Under the pieces are notes generated by a model, which had not been told where the DNA came from, searched no databases, and was given only the letters and a program-made list of their open reading frames with translations. From positions 10,654,336 to 10,718,335 of the forward strand of contig CM040091.1 of the NCBI GenBank assembly GCA_022496805.1: a stretch of DNA of 64,000 nt, given 5' to 3'. The DNA comes from Pohlia nutans (lineage: Eukaryota > Streptophyta > Bryopsida > Bryales > Mniaceae). The translations under genes and the position numbers were made by a program. This document shows positions 1 through 12,022 of the stretch, one piece after another (position 1 is the first letter of the stretch; each line of letters begins with the position of its first letter).

Positions 1-359
1 TTTAAAAGTTTTTATCATATTATTAACTTATTTTATTTTTCAACTTGAACTTGTATAGGTTTTAATTTGAATTTGAATTTGCATTTATTCCATTGAAACT
101 GTGTAGACCTAAAGCTTTTCCTTCTTTTGGGTCTGTGTCTTAATTTCTTATTTAGTATTGCTTACAATAACATAGGCTAATTGCTTATTGTATATATATG
201 TGTGTGTATGTGTGTAATTATATTTTAAATTAAAATATTTATTTTGCATAACTTTAAACTTGACTTCAACCCAAACATGTTTTTATGACTAATACCATCC
301 TCCCAAATTAAAGTAAAGCTTGGTCCTAAAATTTGTTCTTATTTGAAGCTGATGGCTGT

Positions 360-478
360 CACTAGTAGAAAAGGTGGCGTTCCTCATGGACATGCCCATG
401 CAAAATCACTGTGCATGCGTGGAATTGGGCACTACTTGCCTAGGAATCTCCCTCGGGAGCGTCACCTTTTCTACTAGC
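360..478. mobile_element. Short TIR element with CTAGTAGAAAAGGTG ends
   Basis: The inverted ends CTAGTAGAAAAGGTG and CACCTTTTCTACTAG bound about 119 bp. GCTGT stands on both sides (355-359 and 479-483), which may be the target duplication. The left end reads CACTAGTAG, as in CACTA-type elements, but a 3-bp duplication is not evident. A second copy in reverse lies at 5130-5222. Confidence 0.65.
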
Positions 479-483
479 GCTGT

Positions 484-2050
484 TCGGATTGAGAGGTGCG
501 TTCTAGTTGTACATCCTGAAATATATCTTGACTTCTATCCTCACAATTATCTTGTGCACCACCATTTGTATTGTCCATCGTAGTTGCACTCACATGCTTC
601 AGTATGAAGCTGGCTTGGTGCCACCATTGATCTAAAGAATGGTATAATTTACATTCATGCCTATCATTCCCTGAAACCAAATTGGCAAGTTTGTCTTCTT
701 TGCACGACTTGAAAATAATCTCAAACTTCTTCCGTGCTTGAAGTCAAACCCATGTATCAACTCCTGTTGAAAATTAAACATGACACTAGAACACTACGCA
801 ATACCATTCGTTTTAGCATGTTAACCCCTAAAGGACCAAGAAACACAAATTGGACCTCATATTTCTTTAGTGGTTTTGAGTAGGTCGTATCATTTTGGGT
901 CGCTTTACACTTAAGAGTTAGACATGTCATTCTTGGGCTCAATGCAACAAAACAATCAACCTATATATAAGCTTTAGGCCCGACCTCAAGCATTTAATAT
1001 GATAAGATTAGAGTTTTTAATGAAATGTGCACTCGGGCCCTAAGCCAAAGTTTGGGATTCCATATTTAGTGAACCCAATGAATTGAGTTAGGTCCATGTA
1101 AGAGTTTGTCGCTTTTAATGTAAAAAATGTTTTAGTTGTATTGGGCTTGACTCCTACTGTAAAGGGATTGGCCCAAAGAATGGTTTTCAACTAATGAGAA
1201 GCGAAGATTTCAGCCATATGCACATTAGTTTGGGCCTGACTCCTAGTGTAAAGTGGCCCTTAGATTTCAAATGAAGTCATCTTATTTGAATGAAAATTTG
1301 TTCAAATGGATGAATATTTTTGGCATTAAAGGATTGTGTTTTTAGTCCGAATTTACATCTTTCTAAAAACCACTTCTAGGTTTATGTTGCCAACTAAAAA
1401 AATGTTGATCACATTGCTAAAACCAAATGAAGGGTGATTGCATGCAACACTTGTATTGTTTTTGCCTCACACATTGCACATACCATAAGGTTCTTTAGCA
1501 CTTCTCTGCAAGACCTCAAAGGGCCACTATTCCGAAATCATTGTTGCAAATCCAAAATCATAGGCAAGCCCACCTCATTTTTAGGTAAAGGTTTGGTGGT
1601 GAGACATTGTTGAAGCGTCTACAATGCTATTGTTGAAAAAGGACTCCACTAACTGCTAAAGAACTTTAAGATGACAAATCTTATATCTGAGCCAATGTAG
1701 TTGATATTTTATGTCAAAGGTGGATGTTGACCTTCTAATTATATTTTATATTTTTTGAATTTTTGAAAATACTTAACTATTTAAAATGCTATTTGACTAT
1801 TTAACTATTTTCTCACGTTAGTTTATTTTCTCACGTTAGTTTTTAAGGTTTTTAGAATGTTTGCAAGCGGAGTTTCCTTTTCAGGCAACTCTTTTCGGTT
1901 GACTCTATCAGTCTCACAGTCCGGTACTCTGGTTTGCTAGTCCATCTTGCATATGTAATGCTTTTTTATAATGAAGGGTATGATCCATCATCCATGCCTT
2001 TGGATTCATACTTCAGTTTCTAAAAAGAAAGTGCATGGAATTCAGAACAT
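484..2050. other. Non-coding AT-rich stretch with a truncated TTAA-family end
   Basis: At 821 a left end TTAACCCCTAAAGGACCAAG is followed by sequence like the 21491 element (AAATTGGACCTCAT) for about 60 bases, with no right end. No gene, RNA or other repeat is recognised in the remainder. Confidence 0.5.
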
Positions 2051-2052
2051 GA

Positions 2053-2703
2053 ATGCAAAGCCACATTTCTCTTCAAGGCTTTCAGGATTTCAAGGGTTGT
2101 AGTGTTGGGAACCTCACCTCGGAAAATGTACCCCTGGCTACATTCCAGAGGGATGATAAGGTAGTGTGCCCAATAACCGTTCAAATTTCAGATTTGGCTA
2201 ACTTATTGAAGGGCAGCTCAGGGAATCAATTTTGGTACATGAGCAAAGTATGCTCGAATTTAAACCAGTTGGAATCATTAATTTTAGATACATCTTGAAT
2301 TAGTTATGAATTTTGGAAGTAGAAGTAGTAGGGGTACCAAAAACCGTTCAGTCTAAAATGTGCACGTTGAGTACATTCAAAATTGGAGATAAGGGCGATA
2401 ATGTACCTCCTGCTGAAATGAAGCTACTGCAGGGTTTTTGGTCCCTGACGGAAATTGGTACCCCTACCTTACACGGGAGGTTCTCAACTCAGGGATTGGA
2501 GCCTTTCCTTCGTTTTGTAAATTGCCTATTCCATTCATTACAAGGAGAAGGCGTCGCTTTTCACTAGCTAGGTGAGTCAAACTGCGTCACTTCGCACTCA
2601 CTGCCCAGGTGCTCAAGATTTGGTGAGTGCGATATGTCACGTAGGACAAGTGTGTAAAATGAACTCTGACACTATTCTGAGTGAGAAACGACGCCTTTGC
2701 TAG
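2053..2703. repeat. Inverted-repeat-rich region, possible foldback element
   Basis: AGGCGTCGCTTTTCACT at about 2549 is mirrored by AGTGAGAAACGACGCCT at about 2680, with a second inner pair (TGCGTCAC... and GTGAGTGCG...GTCACG). Upstream, GTAGGGGTACC near 2328 is mirrored by GGTACCCCTAC near 2456. Two short open frames (2053-2298, 2313-2567) resemble nothing I know and are probably chance. Confidence 0.4.
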
Positions 2704-3241
2704 TAGTACTTGATTTCAGCTTCAGTTCCATGGTTTGGGGGTTTGCCTCTTTGTCGCAAAATTATGAGTTTTGTTCAATGTCTATGTAACTATTATACCT
2801 TCACTGTCTCGCTGGCTGGGAATTGTATTTGCAACTCATATGGGTATGGCAAATGATTTTTCCTCCTTCCTTGTAGATACGGAAGGTTTGCGATAATAAG
2901 CATGAATTTGGTTTAGAAGTGCAAATGAACAGCAACATTACAGTTTGAACCCTCAAGTAGGCCTCTAGAGAAGGGTTTACGGTTTACGGTAAAAGGGATT
3001 TCACAGATTTAATTTTTATCAGAAATATTTTTTCTTTTATATATCTTGCCCATAGAGGTTGGATGTACTTGGATGTGGGCTCCTTCAATTAGCCAGCTTA
3101 TGAAATTCACACAAGTTGACACCCTAGTCAGTCAGAAAACTGCCAAGAAGTTGCCTCTAGTATTTAGCTTCGTTGATTTTGCTGGTAACATGGTAGGGTT
3201 TAAACTTTCTACAATGAATGTTTTCTCTTCATGGTCTATTG

Positions 3242-3543
3242 CAGTGATCTCAAAACTGGCTAATATTAGCTGGATTTCTACCCAAAAAAATGAGGCTGCT
3301 AAACATACAGAGAAAGAAAATGAAAAAAAATTGAAATGTAGCGAGAATGCTCATCATGTTATAAATATGTAGCAAGGGTATCATTATGGTATCACCATGG
3401 TATCACCTTAATATATCAAGGGTATTGCCGGATATTATAGAGGTATCGTGAGTAGTACATTCACAAGGTAGCAAAAGTATCTACCATTTATGTGGGAGGT
3501 AGCACCCTGTGCTAAATGTCATAAAGTGGTTCTGAGAGCACTG
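3242..3543 (+). mobile_element. Non-autonomous hAT element, copy 1
   Basis: Ends CAGTGATCTCA and TGAGAGCACTG are inverted, and a perfect 8-bp duplication GTCTATTG stands at 3234-3241 and 3544-3551. These are the hallmarks of hAT transposons. The element is about 302 bp and non-coding; inside are repeated GGTATC motifs. The second copy is at 46489-46802 in reverse. Confidence 0.92.
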
Positions 3544-3581
3544 GTCTATTGCATGTGATTGAATTAGATTATATTCAGCTC

Positions 3582-3876
3582 TAGAGGATAAGGACAATTT
3601 TCCATGTAGAGCCTGAACCCGCACGTTGATGTCATACAAAGCATCTTTGCTCAAAGTTCAAGGTCTTTCATTAATACTTCTACCATATGGCATTACGTAT
3701 TTGGTGTAGCAGGTTCTTATGAATATAGTTTCAACTATCACCAGTTTTGCAAACCATAATTGTAAGCCCAAAACATCTACATGTCAACCTGAATGACTAT
3801 TAATGCATCAACCTTCGAGGTTGATATGACGTCACACATGCAGGCTCAGGGTCTACATGGAAAGTCATCCTTACTG
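3582..3876. mobile_element. TIR element with GGATAAGGAC ends
   Basis: Imperfect inverted arms of about 35 bp (GGATAAGGACAATTTTCCAT on the left, ATGGAAAGTCATCCTTACTG on the right) bound about 295 bp. Superfamily is not clear and no duplication is obvious. Confidence 0.5.
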
Positions 3877-5129
3877 GGTCGTGCAACCGTGAGAGGCTTC
3901 ATTAGAGCACATTTCTATGTGAAAAAAAGCCGGTATACATCGGCTTAGCCTTACCTACTGAATGTCCTTCAACTGGAATACAATTATGATTTTTTAGGCA
4001 ATCACACTGAAGATAGTTTTCATAGAATGATAACGGCACATGACTAGTGTTTCCCATGCCATTTTACTTGTTACATGTATTTTCAATAAAAGTTACATAA
4101 TTTGTCCATTCTAATGAATTAAGAATGGAAATAATGAATGTCATGGTATCCTACTTAAGCTTTTGTTACTATGCCTATCATTGTTATGTAGTATTGATTG
4201 TTCTGATAACAAGTTAATACCTTGTATATTTTTGGGGGTCACAAGTTTGCAAAAGCCTAAAGGTTCTATTTCTTATCTACACTTATGCGAGCACTAATGT
4301 TGATTAAACTTCTTCTCTATAATATTCTTGCACTCTTTCTTATTCACCGTCTTTTAACAAAATCATAACTTTTTATAGTTCCAAGAGTTTAGTACGTCTT
4401 TCATCCATTTCTATCATGAAACATGGTTCAATGTGTCACCATATTCTTTTGATCAAGCCTCAGTTCAATAGTCATAAACTATGTGTCAACCTAGGCATCA
4501 TGAACAAAAGTTGACGTGTATTCTTCGCACGACACTTCTTGCTTTCTCCATCTAGATCCAGGACCGTCATCCAAGGTCCCCTTCTCACCAATGTATTTGA
4601 GCATCCTTTTATAAAGGATGTGACATGTTGAAACCATTGATAAAAAAAAATCAAACTAATCATTAATAAGTAATTTTCAAAGTACCTTTGGAAATCTTTA
4701 TATTTGTGCCAAAAGTGCCAAAAAGTAATACTATATTGACACTTCTAAGCAAAAGAACCTTTGATCATTGACCTTTAATGTCAAATTTATTCTCTTCACT
4801 AATCAAATTGCTAGAATCATTTTGCTCGTCCTTTTGTCTTCTCAACAATTGGGCATGGAGTGAAGTGACAGAAAGTGATGAAATCACTAAAATTATGTCC
4901 AGCTTAGGATTCTAAAATCTAAAGAAGGATGATTGCCATCTCTTGTATTAAATGTCACGTAAAAAAAGTTGTAGCTATCAGTGTCTAGCATTCATAACAA
5001 TTGCCGGGTGCATTTTGTAGTTTTGTATTATGTTTACTAAAGCTATTCAATCTTCTATGTTGCTAACTAAACTAAGTGCAGTCATATGCAAAATGAGTAT
5101 TTCACATATGGAAGTAATGGCATTGCTAA
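3877..5129. other. Non-coding stretch, nothing recognised
   Basis: AT-rich sequence with no long open frame, RNA gene or repeat that I can identify. Confidence 0.5.
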
Positions 5130-5222
5130 GGGAGATACCCATGCAAGTAGTGTCCAATTCCACGCATGCATAGTGATTTTGCTTGGGCATGTTCCTGGGG
5201 AGCGCCACCTTTTCTACTAGTG
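5130..5222. mobile_element. Reverse-oriented, one-ended copy of the 360-478 element
   Basis: The reverse complement starts CACTAGTAGAAAAGGTGGCG and follows the 360-478 element for about 90 bases, including ATGCATGCGTGGAATTGG-like core sequence. The second TIR is missing, so this copy is truncated. Confidence 0.65.
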
Positions 5223-5289
5223 TAACAAGGTTTTATTAAGATTTGAGGAAGTGGTTTGTATTGGCGCTTCGTGATCTTTACAAGGATTT

Positions 5290-5625
5290 ACAAATGTACA
5301 GATTTCATCCATGTTTTCTCATCCATCATGCACCTTTTGCAGTGTGGATTTTTTACTATAGATTTTATGGAAAGCTAGCTTCATGCATGTATGAACCAAT
5401 TAGAAAGGGGATGATTTGTGAAATTTTTATGCTTCATTTCATGTTGCACTAATTCACAAAAAAAAAAACCTAAGATTTTAGTTCAAAACAAATCAAAAGT
5501 GCTCTTGAAAAAGTCAACTCATAAAACTAAGCAACCAAAAAATCTCCAAAACCCACTACACCTAAATTATTATACTTCAACCATTCCCAGATTGTCAATA
5601 TCTAATCCGTAATTGAATTACAAGA
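5290..5625 (+). mobile_element. Internal fragment of the 570-bp TTAA family
   Basis: The sequence follows the 7311-7885 element from its ATTTCATCCATGTTTTCTC region through CATTTCATGTTG and AAATCTCCAAAACCC, but both TIRs are missing. Confidence 0.65.
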
Positions 5626-5850
5626 GAATTTTGATGGTAAAGATGCGTGAGAACGAAGAACGAGTATGTATTTCAATTATTTGAACCGAAGAAATTGAAT
5701 TAGGTTCAAGGAAAACCTCAACCCAGTTTCTTTGAGCTGACTAAACGTTTTGGCACTGAATTTGAGACCCGCATAATGCCATATAGAGGGGTTAGGGTTC
5801 AGACTCAATGGGTAGTGGAGAAGAAGGGGTTGCACTTACAATTGTTTTAC

Positions 5851-6089
5851 TTAACCCCTAAAGGACCAAGGATTCGTAGTTTTAAAATGGCAAATTCAAC
5901 TGATCGTATTGTGAACAATATAATACAGAAGAGACTAAATTTTATATCACTAGGACTAGTGAAGATCATTGCATTTGTTGGTAAAGAAATAATGGAAAAT
6001 TGAACAACTGGAAGTCCAAGTACAACGTACTCAAAACTGTTAAAAATACATGAAACCCAATTTGGACTTCTTGGTCCTTTAGGGGTTAA
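5851..6089 (+). mobile_element. TTAA-flanked TIR element, 239 bp
   Basis: Ends TTAACCCCTAAAGGACCAAG and CTTGGTCCTTTAGGGGTTAA are perfect inverted copies, with TTAA at both borders. Non-coding. Other members of this 230-240 bp family are at about 19386-19608, 21491-21724 and 60296-60524. Confidence 0.85.
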
Positions 6090-6185
6090 TCAGAGATTGT
6101 GAATTGAATGACAAGCAGACAATTGACATATGACTTTAGGGTGTAGAAAAATTTCTCGGTTTGAGTAGACGGCTGTCCTATCTGC

Positions 6186-6300
6186 TGAACGACCAAGGAT
6201 TCATAGTTATTAAATGACGAATTCAATGTCACATATTGTGGAAGATATAATTCAAATAAGACTGATTTCTGAAGGACATTGGTTCTGTTAGAAAGTAAAT
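6186..6300 (+). mobile_element. Degraded copy of the 239-bp TTAA element
   Basis: GACCAAGGATTCATAGTTAT and the following AAATGACGAATTCAAT track the left part of 5851-6089. Both ends are lost. Confidence 0.5.
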
Positions 6301-6319
6301 TCGATAGAAAGGAAAGCTA

Positions 6320-6747
6320 AGGTAGCGGACCCAATTCCCGTCGGGGTCTGAATGGCGACCCCTAGGGTCAGGGGCTGGGTCCAGATATGTGGCCAATAGA
6401 ATTTATAAAAGCGCCCAGGAAGGGGCTTTATTGTTTACTGTACGTGTTTTTTTTGGGAAACCTCATTTGCTGACAGAGGATAAAGGTGCTCGGTTTTAGA
6501 CTACCCACTGATGCAGATTTAGAAATCCAACCTGTAGACATAACACGTACTCTTTGGTCGAGGACTGGTCATTCTACAAAGTTTGCTTTAAAAAATTGTA
6601 GGAAATCACAGACATGCTAAAAAAATTCGTTCTTTTTGGGGTTGCTCTGGCACCAGCTTTGCGGAGCACTCAAAATTTATAAAAAAGTTGGTTCACATTC
6701 CCAACTAGCCACAACTGAAATTCAGTCGGGAATTGGGTCCGCTACCT
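6320..6747. mobile_element. TA-flanked AGGTA-family element, 428 bp
   Basis: AGGTAGCGGACCCAATTCCC and its inverse GGGAATTGGGTCCGCTACCT bound the element, with TA on each side. This fits a Tc1/mariner-type duplication. It lies 62 bp from a second family member. Confidence 0.8.
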
Positions 6748-6809
6748 TAAAACTCAATCTACTCAAAACTTCTTTAAAACATCGATTAATTGAAGATTAA
6801 ATTTGACTA

Positions 6810-7034
6810 AGGTAGAGGGCTTTAAAAACCAACAGGGGTTCTAATTCCAACAGAATTTAAGCACAATAATCATCATAGCATTTAAATCTAGGTAGATCAT
6901 AAATAGGTCATCATTTTGGTCAACATCCAATAAGGGTTCTATAACGTGACTAGGTTTGTGTTCTACAATAAATGCATGGTGTAGATATTGTTGGATTTAG
7001 AACCCTGTTGGTTTTGGAGCCCTCTAAGTTACCT
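6810..7034. mobile_element. TA-flanked AGGTA-family element, 225 bp
   Basis: AGGTAGAGGGCTTTAAAAAC and its imperfect inverse ending CCCTCTAAGTTACCT are flanked by TA. Most of the element is one long inverted repeat. It shares TTTTGGTCAACA and CAATAAGGGTTCTAT with 51166-51385. Confidence 0.8.
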
Positions 7035-7310
7035 TACTTGGTTCATTGGGGGTTACATTGTTGACATCTATGAGGGAATTCACTTCATGCAAATGGCACA
7101 TCAAAAAAATTGGGCCACATTATTTTAGTTTCATTTTAACATCACAAGCCGCATACAGGTCATTTTAGCGTCATGCTATCCATACTAGGTTGGTAGGTAC
7201 GGAGATTGGCATCAAATTCTCTTAATTACATTTCAATGCACCACCATAACATCATGTTCACATGTGTTTAAGTACCTGATGCATGACTACGTTGGTGCTC
7301 ATTTCATGCT

Positions 7311-7885
7311 TTAACCCCTAACCGCCCAACCATGCATATTTTGCATGATGTACGGATTTGAACTTCATTTTTTCATCCATCATGCTTTTTTTGCAGTGTG
7401 TATTTTTTATTGAAAGTTTTATGGGAAATTAGCTCCGTGCATGTGTGATCCAATTAGAAAGGGGATGAATTGTGAAATATTTATGCCTCATTTCATGTTG
7501 TAGTGTTCCACCCAAAATTTTGAAATTTTTAGTGTAAAAGTGCTCTTGAAAAAGTCAACTACTAAAATTAAGCAACTAAAAAATGTCCAAAAATCACTAC
7601 ATTTAGAGTATTACATTTCAACCCATGACAACAAATTTCATTATTAAATTGTCAATATCTTATATGTAATCATATTACAAAAGAGTGTTAAATTTTACGT
7701 TTGAAATTGAATACACATACATAGGTGATAGCAATCACAAATCTAACCATATAGATAGAATCTAAAATGCATAATGTACAACTTTTATTCATTCATCAAC
7801 TTGAAAATATTCCTCTTAATTACATTTTATAATACATCTTTGAAAACTACCAAATCTCAAAAGGGTGAGAACGTTTAGGGGTTAA
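7311..7885 (+). mobile_element. TTAA-flanked element, 570-bp family
   Basis: It starts TTAACCCCTAACCGCCCAAC and ends AACGTTTAGGGGTTAA. Near-full relatives lie at 15826-16400 (+), 33166-33742 (-), 37973-38538 (-) and 43258-43821 (+, diverged), and the outer element of the nest at 49262. No coding capacity was seen. Confidence 0.85.
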
Positions 7886-8249
7886 AGAAGTGCTGATTTA
7901 CCAAGACAAAAGACAGACTTGGTAGTACATTCAAACTTCTGCTGTGATTCATGTGATAGGGAGTGCAATGACAGGCATTCATAAAGCTCTATACTGAATA
8001 ACAAGAAAACAGAAGTGGTATTTCGAACAAAAAAGTGACTCGCACAAGAAAATTGATAATTTATACAACAGAGTACATCTTGTCAATGAAAGATCCATTA
8101 CACTATGCACCATCCCAGCTCCTCCACCTCTGGTACACTTACTGCCCCTCACCCCTGCACAACTCAACAGCAAATCCACATCACCACCATTCCCTACAAC
8201 AAAACATAATCACATCAAATTCATGTATAAAACCACCATATGAAAATTC

Positions 8250-8974
8250 TTACCAGTATCCATCACTGCGGCCCTTGAAGCCGATCTGGCCCAAAGTCAA
8301 CACAATGAACAAGCCCACGTGCCAGGTGATCATCCACAACCTACAGTCCACAACACAATACAAATCAGCTCAGCCACGTGTCACGTTGTTACTAGCCGAA
8401 CCCATCGAACGTTCCACGTGGCAATTCACGTACCAGAATGGGGAGGTGAGGGCGGGGCCAGTGGGGAAGTGAGCAAGCTCAGGGCCAATGCTGCCGACGA
8501 ACAATCCCGTCAAGCTGTTGCCGTTGATGAGAGGCAAGCTCGAAGGCGCAATCCAGCCAATGAGACCGAACCCGATGACAGACAAGTCCTTCCTCAACCA
8601 GTTGCGCTGGAAGCTGCACAGACACATTGACAGAAAAAAACCCTCAAAAAAATAGCCCTAAAGAACCTCATCAAAATCTAAAGCGCAGGCAAAAATCTTA
8701 CAAGAGCGTACCAGGTAGTGCGGGACATGACGGAGGCGCGCTGCGTCTGCACAGCCTGACCAACGAAAGCTGCAAAAGAAGATTACCACCATCAATATTA
8801 CATTGAAAACTCACGGCATTGCGAGTGAGTGAGTGAGTGAGTGAGTGAGGGGCAATGTACTGTACCGGAGGTGAGTCGGCTCGAGGCGCGGGCCTTGCGG
8901 GAGGTGAGAGCGGAGCCGCCGAGGCCGGCCACGACGGGGGTTGTTGTTGCCATAGACACCATGGATGCGGCCAT
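8250..8974 (-). CDS. PSAO: Photosystem I subunit O (PsaO), chloroplast precursor
   Basis: PsaO is a small thylakoid membrane subunit at the edge of photosystem I that helps dock light-harvesting complex II during state transitions. Exons on the minus strand are 8974-8866, 8769-8712, 8613-8434 and 8340-8250; they total 438 nt, 145 aa plus stop, with intron phases 1, 2 and 2 all agreeing. Residues 1 to about 55 are rich in Ala, Ser, Thr and Arg without acids and form a transit peptide (MAASMVSMATTTPVVAGLGG). The mature part begins near CFQRNWLRKDL and holds the family blocks VIGFGLIGWIAPSS, NSLTGLF, GPELAHFPTGPALTSPFW and, in the last exon, TWHVGLF and LGQIGFKGRSDGYW. Two hydrophobic segments lie near residues 67-86 and 117-136. 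The introns are only 93-98 bp; intron 1 contains a GAGT microsatellite. Every conserved PsaO block I know is present, so the gene looks intact. The start is the only ATG that gives a transit peptide in frame. Confidence 0.96.
8822..8850. repeat. GAGT microsatellite in PsaO intron 1
   Basis: About seven tandem GAGT units lie between the first two PsaO coding exons. Confidence 0.9.
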
Positions 8975-8982
8975 GTCGACAA

Positions 8983-9321
8983 CTGCAGGCAGCGAACACA
9001 GAGTGTTATGAGCACGAATTTGCCATAGCCAGTGACGCTAACTTGATAGGAAGGGGGGAGGAGGTGTAAGAACTTACATTGAGGGGAGATGCGGCAAGTT
9101 CAGATGATGGTGGGGGTGGCGCCGATGGGTGAGGTGTGGAGTGTGGAGAGCACAATACAAGTAAGGGAGGAGGTGGGGGAGAGGAAAGGTGGCAAGCTCT
9201 CGGAGACGATGGTGACGACGCTGTGTGATTGGTTTTCGCAAGTTGGGTGTGGATAAGGTGAGCAGCAGCTGGACTGGCTGCATCTAATGCAGAAAATGCA
9301 TCATCCGTTGCAGATTTATAA
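8983..9321 (-). promoter_or_regulatory. Probable PsaO 5' leader with leader intron and TATA box
   Basis: Reading the minus strand, a TATA-like TTATAAAT lies at 9321-9314, about 340 bases before the PsaO start. A possible leader intron runs from 9077 (GTAAGTTC) to 8983 (CCTGCAG); at 95 bp it matches the size of the three coding introns. This is inferred from splice-site sequences alone. An upstream ATG at 9283 opens a frame that does not splice into the PsaO frame. Confidence 0.4.
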
Positions 9322-9368
9322 CACTTGCTCTCTAGAGCTCATTTCTATTGGAAACTGGAACTGGCGGT

Positions 9369-10375
9369 GTTGAACCCGGGCAGGAGGAAAAAAGAAAAAC
9401 CACATTTAACCCCTAAATGACGGAGGGGGTAAGGGCAAAACATAAATGTGTTATAAAAAATTACTTCTTCAACTTTGATGAAGTTTGGTCCAAAAGAGAA
9501 AATGAGGAGCTTGATGTTTAGTAATTATCCATGCGGTCAAATTTCAAAAAATAGTTTTTTTATCATCTCATAATGAATTTAGAAGCATTTAACTTCAAAT
9601 ATTTATCATAATTACAAATTTTATTTTTAGAATTTGAAATTTTGTATGATTTGTTAAAACTAGACATTCTATTCTAAAATCAAAAATTGAAAATTTTTCA
9701 AAGGAGAGAACATCATTACTTTCCCCAAATAGTAAGTTTTGTAACACTAGCCAATGTAGAAGTGTTTTTCTTTGAAAATTTCTCCCAGGTGGATTTTAAC
9801 TCTGATTGACATGATTCAAAGTGGGTTGGAAAGTAGACTTGATTCCCTATTTAAAAATATTTTTTATTTTCTATAAAAATAGTTTTTATATTTTGGGCAG
9901 CCCGTAAAAAAAGGGCAGAGACTATAAAATGGTTGATCCGTCACTTAGGGGTTAAGCATTGTGAACATTTATGTGAACTTGGGCAGGAAGGAAAGAGAAA
10001 AACCACATTTAGGCGATGTGAGCATTTTCGTGGACCTGGGCAAGTAGAAAAAATAAAAACCACGTTTAAGCGTTGTGAACATTTCTGTGAACCTAGGCAG
10101 GAAGAAAAAAGAAAAACCGCATTTAGGCGTTGTGAACATTTCCGTGAACTCGGGCAGGAAGAAAAAAAAAACCCCCCCACATTTAGGCAATGTGAACATT
10201 TCCTTGAACCCGGGCAGGAAAAAAAAAACCACATTTAAGCGTTGTGAACATTTTTGTGAACTTGGGCAGGAAGAAAAAAGAAAAACCACATTTAAGCGAT
10301 GTGAACATTTTCGTGAATTTAGGCAGGAAGAAAAAAAAAAGAAAAACCACGTTTAGGCGCTGTGAACATTTTCGT
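9369..10375. repeat. 57-bp minisatellite, interrupted by a transposon
   Basis: Units begin GTGAACATTT near 9961, 10018, 10075, 10132, 10192, 10244, 10301 and 10362, a spacing of mostly 57 bp. Each holds GGGCAGGAAG, a purine run and AACCACATTTA. A partial unit at 9369-9405 is separated from the rest by the 9406-9955 element. Because 57 is a multiple of three, long open frames appear on both strands, but nothing suggests they are genes. Confidence 0.9.
9406..9955. mobile_element. TTAA-flanked element inserted in the minisatellite, 550 bp
   Basis: TTAACCCCTAAATGACGG and its inverse CCGTCACTTAGGGGTTAA bound the element. The flanks CACAT and GCATTGTGAAC join, through one TTAA, into a normal minisatellite unit, so the duplication is exactly TTAA. 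It is related to 25128-25667 through the shared right part (GGGCAGCCCGTAAAA). Confidence 0.92.
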
Positions 10376-10455
10376 GATTTTTGGGTTCAGTTCATGTCCA
10401 GAAGCTCCAGATTTGGAGCTGGAGTTTCACGGGCCTTGAGGATTGGAGAGGTTTA

Positions 10456-11968
10456 GTTGCGTAATAGAAACTAGCTCTCATTTGGACCAAGGCATTATTA
10501 TTTTCCCATTTTTCATGAAGTGTCAAAAGTGGTGATATAAAATGTTATAGTGGTGCTTCATATTTCAACATTCATTCACAAATTGGATAGGAAATATCAC
10601 ATTAATTCAGAGATCATATCAGATATCCATACTTAACATCTAATTTCCTATTTTTGTACTTCTCCATATAATCATGCACTTAAAGTCCAGGCGCATTAAA
10701 AATTCAGACCAGTAGAAAGTGCATGAATTATTTGGCCAATTTTTTTCTTCCACAGATTTGGTTACAAAAGGGATAAATTCCAGATTCTTGGAAATTGTCG
10801 AGTCTTTTTTTTTTTTTTTTTTTTTTAAAACCATTATTTGTGCTTTGAATATTTTTGAATTGGATTCTATACGCAACAAAATTCTCCTTTAAAATTGATC
10901 TTGACACATAGTAGAAAATACAGGAGGTTGGAATTTTTAAACGAGTTAAGTACACATCTTACAAAATCATATAAACATATTGTAAGCAATTGAAAGTAGG
11001 CCACAAATAGATGAATATGGTTTAAACATGCTTTTTAACTCTTTACAGGTTTACAATTTATAATAATAGTACAAACTTTTAAATCAGTATTTTGACAACT
11101 AAACTCAAAATTCACATACTATATAGTATTGTACTCATCCGCTCTAGTAAACATCTAATTTATTCTGCAACCTCTAGTTACCCATGCCCTCAATCTACAT
11201 TGCAACATATTCAAGTATGTGCAACTTTGCTTCATTTGGAATAGCGGTTTGCTTCATTCACACATATACTAATCATATAGCGGCATTGTTGTAGTTGTTT
11301 TTTCTTCCCTCCAAATAGCAACTAAATTATGACATTTATTTACTATGTTATCAAAATAGATTGTCCAACCTCTTGGAACAAACTCGTGAGAACGAGCCGA
11401 GCAATTCACTCTCCTATACAAAGTCCATGGGATTCCATATGAACAACATTGTTGTCAACTCCAATGGGGCTTCCAAATGCACTAAGAAAAGGAGGAAAAA
11501 GAATGTGCGACCATGCACCCTCAACCACATGCACACAAAAAAAACAAAAAATATAAAACATCTATCTATCTATTTATCTATCTACTTTTTGTGGGTTGCT
11601 AATGATGCACGACCCCTTTGTTTTATTCCGCGGCCATAGGAGCATGGGACAACATATTGATGTTCTTTTTAAGTGAGGAAGAAAAAGGATCCGCGTTGTA
11701 GACCCTCAGCCCCGAAAAACTCGCCTTTTATTTTATTATTCTTATTATTATTATTTTTGAACATGGCGGAGGGGATGAGGATACGCGGCAGTGCACCGTC
11801 TATCATCAAGCCCTCAAAAGAACATGCGTATGTTCTTCTATACCCTCTCATAGCTGCCTCTTGAGTATATAAAGCGACCATGGGAGTATGGAAGAACATA
11901 TTAATGTTGACTTGAGAAGATGAAAAAAAAAAGTCCGCGCTCGTGAATCCTCAGTTCCGGACAACATG

Positions 11969-12022
<54 letters not shown>

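Noticed and set aside
2053..2567. Two open frames of 81 and 84 codons in tandem
   Set aside because: No recognisable domain, no splice partners, and they sit in inverted-repeat sequence.
8035..8630. Open frames on the plus strand across the PsaO region
   Set aside because: They are antisense to PsaO exons, whose protein identity is clear.
10075..10370. CRISPR-like regular repeats
   Set aside because: Units are directly adjacent without unique spacers, and the genome is a plant nuclear one.
9933..10456. Several overlapping open frames of 70-106 codons on both strands
   Set aside because: They are a by-product of a 57-bp repeat whose length is a multiple of three; no start context, domain or unique sequence supports a gene.
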